From Actinomycetes bacterium (GTDB lineage: Bacteria; Actinomycetota; Actinomycetes; Propionibacteriales; Propionibacteriaceae), in assembly GCA_009785885.1 (NCBI GenBank), contig WQUE01000065.1:1-16191 (forward strand): DNA of 16,191 bases, in the 5' to 3' direction. Within the stretch, counting starts at the first letter, position 1. Each line of letters begins with the position of its first letter. The notes under the pieces were generated by a model that had not been told where the DNA came from, searched no databases, and worked only from the letters and a program-made list of their open reading frames with translations. Below, piece by piece: positions 1 to 8,385 of the stretch. The translations under genes were made by a program, and so were the position numbers.

Positions 1-2
1 CC

Positions 3-1181
3 AGCCCGAATGACCTTGTCACCCAGGTGCTCACCACCTGGCCCGTGTTCGACGGCCACAACGACCTGCCGCATGCCCTGCGGGCGAAGGCCGGCTATTC
101 CGTGGACGGTCTGGACCGCCTCCGTCCGGAGTTCCACACGGACCTGGTGCGGCTGCGCCGGGGCGGGGTCGGGGCGCAGTTCTGGTCCGTGTGGGCGCCG
201 ACGGAGCTGTCCGCCGGCGCGGCGGTCCAGGGGACGCTGGAGCAGATCGACGCGGTGCACCGGCTCGTCGCGGCCTACCCGGACGTGCTCGCGTTCGCCC
301 GGACGGGCGACGACGTACGCCGCGCCTGGCGCGACGGCCGGATCGCGTCGCTGATCGGCGTGGAGGGCGGTCATTCGATGGGTCGCGCCCCGGCGGTGCT
401 GCGCATGCTGGCCCGCCTCGGCGTGCGCTACATGACGCTGACGCACTCCGAGAACGTGCCGTGGGCCGACTCGGCGACCGACGAGCCGGCCGCGGGCGGG
501 CTGACCGACGAGGGACGCGCGGTCGTGGCCCTGATGGAGTCCCTGGGCGTGATCGTCGACCTGTCGCACGTCGCGGCGACGACGATGCGGGACGCGGTCG
601 ACGTGGCACGCCGCCCGGTGCTGTTCAGCCACTCGTCCGCGTTCGCGGTCACGCCGCACCCGCGCAACGTGCCCGACGACGTGCTGGAGCGGCTGGGCGC
701 GAACGGCGGGGTGGTGCAGGCGACGTTCGTCCCCGGGTTCGTCTCGGAAGCGTACTGGCGCTGGCAGGACGCCGGACGAGAGGCGGTCGCCCCCGGGTCC
801 GGCCCGCTGGGCGGCGGCGAACCGTGGCCGGAGGCCCCGCGCGCGGGGGAGGCGCTGGAGCAGACGATGGCCCGAACGCGGCCGGAGCCGGGCGGGCCGA
901 CGGCGTTCGCCGCCTGGGCGGCGGACAACCCGGCACCGCACGTCGGCATCGCCGATGTCGTGGCCCACGTCGAGCACCTGCGTGAGGTCGCGGGCATCGA
1001 CCACGTCGGCCTGGGCGGCGACTACGACGGCGTGTTCCGGCAACCGGAGGGCCTGGAGGACGTGTCGGGGTATCCGCGCCTGCTCGCGGCGCTCGCCGAG
1101 CGCGGCTGGTCCGGGGCCGACCTGGCGAAGCTGACCAGCCAGAACGTGCTGCGCGTCCTCGACGCGAACCCGGTGCCGTGA
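3..1181 (+). CDS. Membrane dipeptidase, peptidase family M19 (5' end probably outside window)
   Basis: This is a zinc-dependent dipeptidase of the renal dipeptidase (M19) family, which hydrolyses dipeptides in a TIM-barrel fold. Counting from GTG 27, the zinc ligands of the family are visible: H11 and D13 in DGHNDLP, the bridging E113 in GVEGGH, H202 in SHSSA and H211 in HPRNVPDD. The substrate-side GIDHVGLGGDYDG segment has H326 and D332. The frame stays open upstream of GTG 27 to the window edge, reading S-P-N-D-L-V-T-Q-V-L-T-T-W-P-V. Family members usually have such a short helix before DGHND, and GTG 27 has neither a Shine-Dalgarno nor a -10 hexamer. I therefore think the true start lies before the window; GTG 27 is the fallback. 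The C-terminus is complete. In-vivo substrate is unknown. It lies 59 nt upstream of the helicase gene, which has its own promoter. Confidence 0.9.
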   Translation, partial: SPNDLVTQVLTTWPVFDGHNDLPHALRAKAGYSVDGLDRLRPEFHTDLVRLRRGGVGAQFWSVWAPTELSAGAAVQGTLEQIDAVHRLVAAYPDVLAFARTGDDVRRAWRDGRIASLIGVEGGHSMGRAPAVLRMLARLGVRYMTLTHSENVPWADSATDEPAAGGLTDEGRAVVALMESLGVIVDLSHVAATTMRDAVDVARRPVLFSHSSAFAVTPHPRNVPDDVLERLGANGGVVQATFVPGFVSEAYWRWQDAGREAVAPGSGPLGGGEPWPEAPRAGEALEQTMARTRPEPGGPTAFAAWAADNPAPHVGIADVVAHVEHLREVAGIDHVGLGGDYDGVFRQPEGLEDVSGYPRLLAALAERGWSGADLAKLTSQNVLRVLDANPVP

Positions 1182-1228
1182 CGCACACTCCCGCGGGAAA
1201 CCGTCCGCGCCGTGTCGGAGCCGGCGGC

Positions 1229-1234
1229 TAAGGT
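1229..1234 (+). promoter_or_regulatory. Leaderless-type -10 hexamer of dinG (TAAGGT)
   Basis: TAAGGT ends 6 nt before GTG 1241. Transcription would start at or next to the start codon. No -35 match is evident. The same geometry recurs at seven other genes in this window. Confidence 0.55.
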
Positions 1235-1240
1235 GGTGCG

Positions 1241-3373
1241 GTGACTCAGAGCCTGCACCAGCGCGTCCTGGCGGACGCCGTCGCCGCGATCGGCGGCGAG
1301 CCCCGCCCGGGCCAGCAGGCCATGGCCGACGCGGTCGCCCGGGCGCTGCACGAGGGTACCCACCTGCTCGTGCAGGCGGGCACGGGCACGGGCAAGTCGC
1401 TGGGGTATCTCGTGCCGCTGCTGGTGTGGGCGCAGGGGAGCGGCAACCGGGCCGTGGTCGCGACGGCGACGTTGGCGCTGCAGCACCAGTTGGCCACGAA
1501 GGACATCCCGGCGGCGCTCGACGCGATGGAGCGCGTCACGGGACACCGGCCGGGTGTGGCGGTCGTGAAGGGCCGGTCCAACTACGCATGCCTGCTGCGG
1601 GTGCGCGACCGGGTCGGCCTCGACCAGGACACGCTGTTCGGCGGGGCGGAAGCGACGACCGCCGCGCGGGTGTCGGGCGCGGACGCGGAGTCGGTGGTCG
1701 GCGCCGAGGTGGTGGCGCTGCGCGAGTGGGTCGATGACCAGGTGCGCACGCACGGACTCGCGGACCGCGACGACGCGCCACCCCACTCGGCTCGCGCCTG
1801 GGCCCAGGTGTCCGTGCCGACCCGCGAGTGCGTCGGTGCCGCGACCTGCCCCTACGGCGAGGCGTGTTTCGTGGAGGAATCGCGGGCGCGAGGGCGGCGG
1901 GCGGAGCTGGTCGTCACCAACCACGCGCTGCTGGCCGTGGACGCGGCACACGGCTTGAGCGTCCTGCCCGACCACGCCGCCGCCGTGATCGACGAGGCGC
2001 ACGAGCTCGTGGCCCGGGTCACGAGCTCCGCCACACAGGAGTTGAGTCCGCAGTTGGCCGAGCGCGTCGCCAAGCGGGCGGCGCCCTGGCTGGACGACGA
2101 CCTGGTCGAGGAGTTCACGAAGGCCGCCGCGTCCCTGGGCGCGGCGCTGGACGCCGTGGAGGCCGGCCGGTGCGAGGATCCGGCCTCGCCGGTGATCGAG
2201 GCGTGCTCGGTGCTGGCCGGGGTCGCACGCCGCGCCGCCAGCGGGCTGGATGCCGGGGGCTCCGGTGACCTCGATCGCACGCAGGCCGAGGGCGCGGTCC
2301 AGGAGATCTTCGACGTCGCGACCCGGCTGGCCGTCCTGAGCGAGACCGATGTCGTGTGGATCAGCGAACGGGAGCGCTTCGGACGCCAGTTGGTCGTCGC
2401 CCCGCTGTCGGTCACCGAGCTGATGCGGGAGCGGGTCTTCGGACAGTGCACCGGCATCCTGACGTCGGCGACCCTGAAGCTCGGCGGCGGTTTCGGCCCG
2501 CTCGCGGGCTCGGTCGGGTTCCGGCCGTCCGAGGAACTGCCTGACGAGGCCGTACCCGGGGTCACAGGGGGCATCGAGGTGACGACAAGCGATGATGCCC
2601 ACGCCGAGGCAGTCCCGGGCGCGTCCCGGGAGGCGGCCGGCGATGATCTGGAGGAGCTTCCCCTGGCACTGGCGTGGCGCGGGCTGGACGTCGGGTCGCC
2701 GTTCGACTACCGGGCGCAGGGCATCTGCTACATCGCGCGTCAGCTGCCGCCGCCGTCCCGCGACGGCATCGGGCCGGCCGTGCTGGCGGAGGTGGCCGAG
2801 CTGGTGTGGGCGGCGGGCGGGCGCACGCTGGGGCTGTTCGCCTCGCAGCGGGCCGCCGAGGCAGCGGCCCTGCACGTGCGACTGGAGGTCCCAGGGGTGA
2901 CGGTGCTGTGCCAGGGCGAGGCCAACCTGCCCGACCTGACGCGCCAGTTCCAGGATGAGCCCGCCACGTGCCTGTTCGGCACGATCTCGCTGTGGCAGGG
3001 CGTCGACCTGCCCGGCACGACGTGTCAGCTCGTGATCATCGACAAGATCCCGTTCCCACGGCCCGACGACCCGCTGATGCAGGCCCGGCAGCAGGCCGTC
3101 GCCCGCGCGGGAGGCAATGGCTTCATGCAGGTCGCGGCGACGCACGCCGGGCTGCTGCTCGCCCAGGGTGCCGGCCGGCTGATCCGCCGCCTCGACGACC
3201 GGGGCGTCGTCGCGATCCTGGATCCGCGCCTCGCCACGGCGCGCTACGGGGCGTTCCTGCGGGCGTGCCTGCCGGAGTTCTGGACGACGAACGATCACGA
3301 GACCGCGGTCGCAGCCCTGCAGCGCCTCCACGCGCAGGCCAGCGACGCCGAGGCGTCCTCAGGCGGCCACTGA
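1241..3373 (+). CDS. dinG: ATP-dependent DNA helicase, DinG/XPD-like iron-sulfur family
   Basis: This is a 710-aa superfamily 2 5'-3' DNA helicase that would unwind DNA and structures such as R-loops or forks in repair. The Walker A motif AGTGTGKS spans residues 46-53 and the DEAH box residues 251-254. Four cysteines between them (C117, C197, C203, C209) match the 4Fe-4S cluster of the XPD/DinG group. Later motifs are TSATLKLGGGF (about 408-418), GTISLWQGVDLPG (580-592) and the arginine-rich QGAGRLIRR (642-650). Residues about 430-478 form an acidic, Pro/Ala-rich insertion before WRGLDVGSPFDY that looks like a flexible linker. The GTG start is supported by a -10 hexamer 6 nt upstream and the absence of a Shine-Dalgarno. 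The last 15 nt overlap the 3' end of the convergent transporter gene, and a strong hairpin begins 2 nt after the stop. Confidence 0.93.
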   Translation: MTQSLHQRVLADAVAAIGGEPRPGQQAMADAVARALHEGTHLLVQAGTGTGKSLGYLVPLLVWAQGSGNRAVVATATLALQHQLATKDIPAALDAMERVTGHRPGVAVVKGRSNYACLLRVRDRVGLDQDTLFGGAEATTAARVSGADAESVVGAEVVALREWVDDQVRTHGLADRDDAPPHSARAWAQVSVPTRECVGAATCPYGEACFVEESRARGRRAELVVTNHALLAVDAAHGLSVLPDHAAAVIDEAHELVARVTSSATQELSPQLAERVAKRAAPWLDDDLVEEFTKAAASLGAALDAVEAGRCEDPASPVIEACSVLAGVARRAASGLDAGGSGDLDRTQAEGAVQEIFDVATRLAVLSETDVVWISERERFGRQLVVAPLSVTELMRERVFGQCTGILTSATLKLGGGFGPLAGSVGFRPSEELPDEAVPGVTGGIEVTTSDDAHAEAVPGASREAAGDDLEELPLALAWRGLDVGSPFDYRAQGICYIARQLPPPSRDGIGPAVLAEVAELVWAAGGRTLGLFASQRAAEAAALHVRLEVPGVTVLCQGEANLPDLTRQFQDEPATCLFGTISLWQGVDLPGTTCQLVIIDKIPFPRPDDPLMQARQQAVARAGGNGFMQVAATHAGLLLAQGAGRLIRRLDDRGVVAILDPRLATARYGAFLRACLPEFWTTNDHETAVAALQRLHAQASDAEASSGGH

Positions 3374-4555
3374 GGCGCCGGTGCGTGCGGGCGGGCGCAG
3401 CACCGGCGCGAGCGCGAGGCTGAGCGCGACGGGCACGAGCACGACGAGCAGCGCGTGCCGGTACCCGACGTGGTTGGCCAGCAGGCCGAGCAGCGGCGGG
3501 CCGGCGAGGAACGCGGCGTAGCCGATCGTGGACACGACGGACGTGCGGACGGCCGCGCGCGCCGGATCGTCCGCGGCGGCGCTCATGCCCATCGGGAACC
3601 CCATCGCCGCCCCGAAACCCCAGATGAGGGCGCCCGCCAGGACGAACGGGATCGCCGGGCCGAGCGCGTACATCGCGAGTCCCACAAGGGAGCACGTCGC
3701 GCAGACGACCTGGGTGAACGGGCGTCCCCGGGCGTCGATCAGCCGGGTGCCGAGGGCGCGCATGGTGGTCATCGCCACGAGGAAGCAGGCCAGGCCGAGG
3801 ATGCCGACCGACTCGCTCACTGCGAAGTCCTCGCCGATGCCGAGGATCAGCCAATCGTTCGCGCTGCCCTCGGCCAGCCCCGCGCCGAGCACGACGAACC
3901 CGATGAGGATCGTCCGCGACTCCCGCCAGGCGGACCAGGCCGAGGCCCGCCGGCCGGGGTGGGATGTCCCGCCGTCGGCGGCGCGCAGGTGGGGGAGGAG
4001 CCGGACCGCGCCCCACAGCGTCAGCGCCGCCGTGGCCACGATCGTGAGGGCGATGTTGTCCGCGAGGGCGAGGCCGAGTCGTGAGCACGCGACCCCGATC
4101 AGGGAGGCTGTGACGGTGCCGAGCGAGAATCCGGCGTGGAACTGCGGCATGACGGCCCGGCCGAGGGCGTGCTCGACGTCCGTCCCGGCGAGGTTCATCG
4201 CCACGTCGCACGACCCGATGCCGGCGCCGATGAGGAACAGGCCGACGGCGGTCGGCGCCTGCGCGCCGTGCGTGATGAACCACGTGGCGAGCGCCAGGCC
4301 CACGAGGCCGACCGCGACGGTGACGCGGATCACGACCGCGGTGCCCCGCCGCGCGACGAGCGCGCCGATGAACGGCATGACGCACATCGACCCGAGCGAC
4401 GTGAACAGCAGCAGCACGCCCATGCGGGCGGGCGTCGCGTCCAGGTGCGCCCGCACGACCCACAGCCGCGACGCCAGCGCCGCCATCGTCAGGCCGCTGC
4501 CGTAGAACACGGCCATGACGCCCCAGTAGGCGCGGCGGGCGACATGCAGGTTCAC
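3359..4555 (-). CDS. Major facilitator superfamily transporter (YbjJ-like)
   Basis: This is a 398-aa integral membrane secondary transporter with about twelve hydrophobic segments, spaced as in MFS proteins. A short polar central loop around residues 190-212 separates the two halves. A motif-A-like basic loop, ARRGTAVVIR, falls between helices 2 and 3 (68-77). The segment GIGSCDVAMNLAG (about 112-124) resembles the DxxMN signature of the YbjJ-like drug or sugar-efflux branch of MFS. The substrate cannot be told from sequence. The start is GTG 4555, 7 nt downstream of TAGACT on the minus strand, without Shine-Dalgarno. The final codons overlap the end of dinG on the other strand. It lies 42 nt after dps on the same strand, with its own promoter in that gap. 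Confidence 0.85.
   Translation of the reverse strand: MNLHVARRAYWGVMAVFYGSGLTMAALASRLWVVRAHLDATPARMGVLLLFTSLGSMCVMPFIGALVARRGTAVVIRVTVAVGLVGLALATWFITHGAQAPTAVGLFLIGAGIGSCDVAMNLAGTDVEHALGRAVMPQFHAGFSLGTVTASLIGVACSRLGLALADNIALTIVATAALTLWGAVRLLPHLRAADGGTSHPGRRASAWSAWRESRTILIGFVVLGAGLAEGSANDWLILGIGEDFAVSESVGILGLACFLVAMTTMRALGTRLIDARGRPFTQVVCATCSLVGLAMYALGPAIPFVLAGALIWGFGAAMGFPMGMSAAADDPARAAVRTSVVSTIGYAAFLAGPPLLGLLANHVGYRHALLVVLVPVALSLALAPVLRPPARTGASVAA
3375..3409. terminator. GC-rich hairpin at the dinG/MFS convergent junction
   Basis: A perfect 10-bp inverted repeat, GCGCCGGTGC (3375-3384) and GCACCGGCGC (3400-3409), encloses an inner 4-bp stem TGCG/CGCA (3386-3389 with 3396-3399), with a 1-nt bulge and a GGCGGG loop. 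It begins 2 nt after the dinG TGA and lies inside the 3' coding end of the opposite-strand transporter gene. There is no T-tract, so it resembles the U-less intrinsic terminators proposed for actinobacteria. The structure is seen; the termination role is inferred. Confidence 0.5.
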
Positions 4556-4562
4556 CCGAGCG

Positions 4563-4568
4563 AGTCTA
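4563..4568 (-). promoter_or_regulatory. Leaderless-type -10 hexamer of the MFS gene (TAGACT)
   Basis: On the minus strand TAGACT ends 7 nt before GTG 4555, inside the 42-nt gap after dps. It makes the transporter independent of dps transcription. Confidence 0.55.
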
Positions 4569-4597
4569 TCGGTGCGAAGCTCCCCAACCCCGCGTGA

Positions 4598-5026
4598 CTA
4601 CGCGGTCTGGGCGCGGAAGAACCAGGCCTGCTTGTCGAGCCCCGCGATGATGCCGATGAGGATGTCCTGGCTGGCCAAGTCGTCGTCCAGTCCGGACAGG
4701 TGCCCGGACAAGGTCTTCGAGCAGGCCGCGAGACGGGCGGCGAACGCGGTGAGCACGTCCTCGTCCCGCAGGAAGCCGCCATCGAGCGGGGCGACGGCGC
4801 TGGAGGCCGCCACGGTCGCCGCCCGGCCGTCCGGGTTGCCGCCGAGGGCTGCGATGCGCTCGGCGACCTCGTCCTGCCACACGATCAGCTCCTCGACCAT
4901 GGTGTCGAGTTCGACATGGACGGACTTGAACCGGGGGCCGTACACGTTCCAGTGGGCCTGCTTGCCGAGCCAGCCGAGGTCGAGGAGGTCGACGAGGACG
5001 GACTGGAGAATAGTGGTGGAGCTCAT
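4598..5026 (-). CDS. dps: Dps family DNA-protection / mini-ferritin protein
   Basis: This 142-aa four-helix protein would assemble into a dodecamer, oxidise Fe(II) with peroxide, store the iron and so protect DNA. The inter-subunit ferroxidase ligands are visible with the spacing known from E. coli Dps: H25 (QAHWN), H37 (VHVELD), D41, and D52/E56 in QDEVAERIAALGG. The C-terminus is short with no lysine-rich tail, so tail-mediated DNA binding is not evident. ATG 5026 is chosen because AAAGGA lies 8 nt upstream and the protein then begins where the family does. The frame runs open to ATG 5098, but that extension (Pro, Gly, Arg-rich) is not family-like. The upstream gap holds a perfect dyad that may control expression. 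Confidence 0.92.
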   Translation of the reverse strand: MSSTTILQSVLVDLLDLGWLGKQAHWNVYGPRFKSVHVELDTMVEELIVWQDEVAERIAALGGNPDGRAATVAASSAVAPLDGGFLRDEDVLTAFAARLAACSKTLSGHLSGLDDDLASQDILIGIIAGLDKQAWFFRAQTA

Positions 5027-5034
5027 GCCGAGGT

Positions 5035-5040
5035 TCCTTT
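5035..5040 (-). promoter_or_regulatory. Shine-Dalgarno of dps (AAAGGA)
   Basis: AAAGGA lies 8 nt before ATG 5026 on the minus strand. It fixes the dps start against the upstream in-frame ATG at 5098. It is one of the few clear ribosome binding sites in the window. Confidence 0.8.
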
Positions 5041-5052
5041 CTTGTGGGGAGT

Positions 5053-5072
5053 CACGACCGCGTCCGGTCGTG
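5053..5072. promoter_or_regulatory. Perfect 8-bp dyad in the dps upstream region
   Basis: Arms CACGACCG (5053-5060) and CGGTCGTG (5065-5072) flank the 4-base centre CGTC. The dyad is 26 nt upstream of the dps start codon, between the only candidate -10 element and the Shine-Dalgarno. It could be an operator for an iron or oxidative-stress regulator, or a hairpin in the dps leader RNA. It does not match a regulator box I can name. Confidence 0.4.
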
Positions 5073-5123
5073 TCGACGGGCACACCACAAACCGGCACCG
5101 GGTTGCCGTGTTCGTGGTTTCGA

Positions 5124-5129
5124 AGCCTA
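5124..5129 (-). promoter_or_regulatory. Candidate -10 hexamer of dps (TAGGCT)
   Basis: TAGGCT on the minus strand is identical to the proposed idsA -10. It would give dps a leader of roughly 90 nt containing the 5053-5072 dyad. No -35 match is seen, so the assignment is tentative. Confidence 0.25.
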
Positions 5130-5216
5130 ACACCGGGGGTTCCCGTGGGTGTGGCCTGGGTCGGCCTGGGCGGGCGAGTTCGCGGACGGCGCGCTCCCGC
5201 ACGCCGTCCAGTGGTC

Positions 5217-5222
5217 TAGGGT
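5217..5222 (+). promoter_or_regulatory. Leaderless-type -10 hexamer of aroG (TAGGGT)
   Basis: TAGGGT ends 6 nt before ATG 5229 with GGCGCC between. No Shine-Dalgarno is present. Confidence 0.55.
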
Positions 5223-5228
5223 GGCGCC

Positions 5229-6626
5229 ATGGACGAAGCGATCAGCCCGGGCGTGCCCCCTCTGGAGGCGCTGCGCGCCCTCCCACAGCACCAGCAGCCG
5301 ACGTACCCCGACCCAGCCGCCGAGGCCGCCGTCGTGGCGCGGCTGCGCGCCCTCCCGCCGCTGGTGTTTGCCGGCGAGTGCGACGACCTGCGGGCCGACC
5401 TCGCCGAGGTGGGCGCCGGAAGGGCGTTCATCCTGCAGGGCGGCGATTGCGCCGAGACGTTCGACGGGGTCACGGCCAACTCGATCAAGGCCCGGATGCG
5501 GGTGTTGCTGTCGATGGCGGTCGTGCTCGGCTACGCCGGCCAGACTCCCGTCGTGACGCTCGGGCGCATCGCCGGCCAGTACGCCAAGCCGCGCAGCAAC
5601 GACACCGAGACCCGGGAGGGCGTCACCCTGCCCGCCTATCGCGGGGACGCCGTGAACGGGTTCGACTTCACGAAGGAGGCCCGCACGCCCGATCCGGAGC
5701 GTCTGGTGCGGATGTACAACGCGTCGGCGTCCACGCTGAACCTGGCGCGTGCGTTCATGGCCGGTGGGTTCGGCGACGTGCGCCAGTCGCACTCGTGGAA
5801 CGCCCATTTCGTCCGGGACGAGCACGTGTCGGAGCGCTTCGAGGCGCTGGCGGCCGAGATCCAGCGTGCGATCGGCTTCATGGAGGCGTGCGGGCTGCGC
5901 GAGTCGTCCCTGCGCGTCGGCGGGTTCTACGCGACGCACGAGGCGCTGCTGCTCGCCTACGAGCACTCGATGACCCGCATCGACTACCGCTCGGGGCAGC
6001 CGTACGACACGTCCGGGCACCTCGTGTGGATCGGCGAGCGGACGCGCCAACTGGACGGGGCGCACGTCGAGTTGCTGCGCCACGTCCGCAACCCGCTCGG
6101 GGTGAAGCTCGGGCCGTCCACATCACCGGCGGACGCGGTCGCGCTCGCCGAACGGCTTGATCCCGATCAGGAGCCCGGGCGTCTCACGCTGATCACGCGG
6201 CTCGGGGCGGCGAAGGTGCGCGACCTGCTGCCCCCGCTGGTCGAGGCCATTGAGGCGACCGGGCGCCGTGTCGCGTGGGTGTGCGACCCGATGCACGGCA
6301 ATACGGTCAGCACGGCGACGGGCTTCAAGACGCGGCGCTACGCCGATGTCATGGGGGAGCTGGACGGCTTCTTCGATGTGCACGAGGCGCTGGGGACTTG
6401 GCCCGGCGGCGTGCACGTGGAGTTGACCGGGGACGACGTCACGGAGTGCGTCGGCGGGTCCTTCGACATCGGCGAGGACGACCTGGCGAGCCACTACGAG
6501 AGCCTGTGCGACCCCCGCCTGTCCCGCAACCAGGCCCTCGAACTGGCCTTCCTCGTCGCGGAGCGGCTCTCGCCGATCGCCGCTCGGCGCGCGGCGCCCA
6601 CCGAGGCCGAGGAGTGGGATCACTGA
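5229..6626 (+). CDS. aroG: 3-deoxy-7-phosphoheptulonate (DAHP) synthase, class II
   Basis: This 465-aa enzyme condenses phosphoenolpyruvate with erythrose 4-phosphate, the first committed step of the shikimate pathway to aromatic amino acids. It is the plant/mycobacterial class II type. The four metal ligands known in the M. tuberculosis enzyme (C87, H369, E411, D441) appear here as C74 (GGDCAETF), H356 (DPMHGN), E398 (GVHVELTG) and D428 (CDPRLS), each displaced by exactly 13 residues. RIAGQYAKPRSNDTE and WIGERTRQLDGAHVE are further class II signatures. The mycobacterial enzyme is inhibited by aromatic amino acids and associates with chorismate mutase; whether this one does cannot be read from sequence. 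The start is supported by a -10 hexamer 6 nt upstream. Threonine aldolase follows after 25 nt but has its own promoter-like hexamer. Confidence 0.97.
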   Translation: MDEAISPGVPPLEALRALPQHQQPTYPDPAAEAAVVARLRALPPLVFAGECDDLRADLAEVGAGRAFILQGGDCAETFDGVTANSIKARMRVLLSMAVVLGYAGQTPVVTLGRIAGQYAKPRSNDTETREGVTLPAYRGDAVNGFDFTKEARTPDPERLVRMYNASASTLNLARAFMAGGFGDVRQSHSWNAHFVRDEHVSERFEALAAEIQRAIGFMEACGLRESSLRVGGFYATHEALLLAYEHSMTRIDYRSGQPYDTSGHLVWIGERTRQLDGAHVELLRHVRNPLGVKLGPSTSPADAVALAERLDPDQEPGRLTLITRLGAAKVRDLLPPLVEAIEATGRRVAWVCDPMHGNTVSTATGFKTRRYADVMGELDGFFDVHEALGTWPGGVHVELTGDDVTECVGGSFDIGEDDLASHYESLCDPRLSRNQALELAFLVAERLSPIAARRAAPTEAEEWDH

Positions 6627-6638
6627 GCAGGGTCGTGC

Positions 6639-6644
6639 CAGACT
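6639..6644 (+). promoter_or_regulatory. Leaderless-type -10 hexamer of ltaE (CAGACT)
   Basis: CAGACT ends 7 nt before GTG 6652, within the 25-nt gap after aroG. It is the weakest match of the set (C for the first T). Read-through from aroG is also possible. Confidence 0.35.
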
Positions 6645-6651
6645 GGGGGCC

Positions 6652-7674
<1,023 letters not shown>

Positions 7675-7707
7675 CGAGATCCCGGGGTCGTGGGGTTCCG
7701 GCCGTGC

Positions 7708-7713
7708 GATAGT
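7708..7713 (+). promoter_or_regulatory. Leaderless-type -10 hexamer of the MBL-fold gene (GATAGT)
   Basis: GATAGT ends 6 nt before ATG 7720. Its position is the main reason for choosing ATG 7720 over the in-frame GTG at 7690. Confidence 0.5.
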
Positions 7714-7719
7714 GGACGC

Positions 7720-8364
7720 ATGCGGATCACCCACCTTGGACACTCCTGCGTCCTTGTCGAGACCGGCACCGCGCGCGTGCTCATCGACCCCGGCAACTTC
7801 ACGGACGCCTGGCGTGGCCTCACCGGGCTGGACGCCGTGCTGGTGACGCACCAGCATCCCGATCACATCGACCCGGAGCACGTCGGCTCCCTGCTCGATG
7901 CCAATCCGGCAGCGATCGTTGCGGTCGAGCCATCCGTCCCCGACATCGTGGCGTTACCGGAGCGGACGATCCGCCTGGCCGCGGAGGCGACCCTGCGCGT
8001 GGGCGACCTGAAGGTCAAGGCGGTCGGTGGCACGCACGCGCTGATCCATCCGGACATCCCGCGGGTCGGCAACGTCGGCTTGGTGCTCGCGGCGCCGGGC
8101 GAGCCGGTCGTGTTCCACCCGGGCGATGCGCTCGACGCGGCACCGTCCGGGATCGACGTGGTGCTCGTCCCGGCGCAGGCGCCGTGGAGCGCCACCCGGG
8201 AGGTGGTCGAGTTCGTGCGGGCTGTCGGGGCCACCCAAGGATTCCTTATCCACGACGGCCTGGTCAACCACCGCGGGCGCGCCCTCGTCACGACCCACCT
8301 GACCAATCTCACGTCGACACGCCTCGCGGACGTGCGGGACACCCGCCCGTGGTGCCCGGCGTAA
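7720..8364 (+). CDS. MBL-fold metal-dependent hydrolase (UPF0173-like)
   Basis: This 214-aa protein has the short metallo-beta-lactamase fold found in UlaG/UPF0173-like hydrolases. The start MRITHLGHSCVLVETG is the classic first strand pair of this group. The metal motif HxHxDH is THQHPDH (H44, H46, D48, H49). Further ligands are H106 (GGTHA), D136 (HPGDAL) and probably H178 (IHDGLVN). All ligands are present, so an active metalloenzyme is expected; the substrate is unknown. An in-frame GTG at 7690 would add ten residues that are not family-like, whereas ATG 7720 follows a -10 hexamer by 6 nt. The gene converges on the alkyltransferase-like gene with 21 nt between stop codons, and that gap folds into a short hairpin. 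Confidence 0.85.
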   Translation: MRITHLGHSCVLVETGTARVLIDPGNFTDAWRGLTGLDAVLVTHQHPDHIDPEHVGSLLDANPAAIVAVEPSVPDIVALPERTIRLAAEATLRVGDLKVKAVGGTHALIHPDIPRVGNVGLVLAAPGEPVVFHPGDALDAAPSGIDVVLVPAQAPWSATREVVEFVRAVGATQGFLIHDGLVNHRGRALVTTHLTNLTSTRLADVRDTRPWCPA

Positions 8365-8381
8365 CGCCTGGTCGTCAGGTG
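8365..8381 (+). terminator. Short hairpin at the MBL/atl convergent junction
   Basis: CGCCTG (8365-8370) can pair with CAGGTG (8376-8381) around the 5-nt loop GTCGT, with one G-U wobble on the plus strand. It starts directly after the TAA stop of the MBL gene. There is no T-tract and the stem is short, so support is modest. On the minus strand the wobble becomes an A-C mismatch. Confidence 0.3.
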
Positions 8382-8385
8382 AATC

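Larger units (their letters stand above)
5027..5228. other. Divergent dps/aroG intergenic region
   Basis: This 202-bp region is the largest non-coding gap in the window. It contains the dps Shine-Dalgarno and dyad, a candidate dps -10, and a weaker 5-bp inverted repeat (CGGCA 5093-5097, TGCCG 5104-5108). It also has two copies of GGCCTGGG with a 10-nt period (5153-5160, 5163-5170) and the aroG -10. No small gene is supported here. Confidence 0.6.

Noticed and set aside
1189..1198. 10-bp palindrome TCCCGCGGGA after the dipeptidase gene
   Set aside because: It leaves no room for a loop, has no T-tract, and such short GC palindromes are common here.
1022..3331. 769-codon open frame antisense to dinG
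   Set aside because: Its product is Arg/Gln/Gly/His-rich with no recognisable domain, and dinG on the other strand has all its motifs. Long antisense frames are expected at this GC content.
5027..5098. Upstream in-frame ATG for dps (24 more residues)
   Set aside because: The extension is unlike Dps N-termini and covers the dyad and the Shine-Dalgarno; AAAGGA points to ATG 5026.
4700..6160. 486-codon plus-strand frame spanning dps and aroG
   Set aside because: It overlaps two solid genes, and its translation is arginine-rich with no domain.
7690..7719. Upstream GTG start for the MBL-fold gene
   Set aside because: It adds ten residues before the canonical MRITHLGHS start and would place the -10 hexamer inside the coding region.
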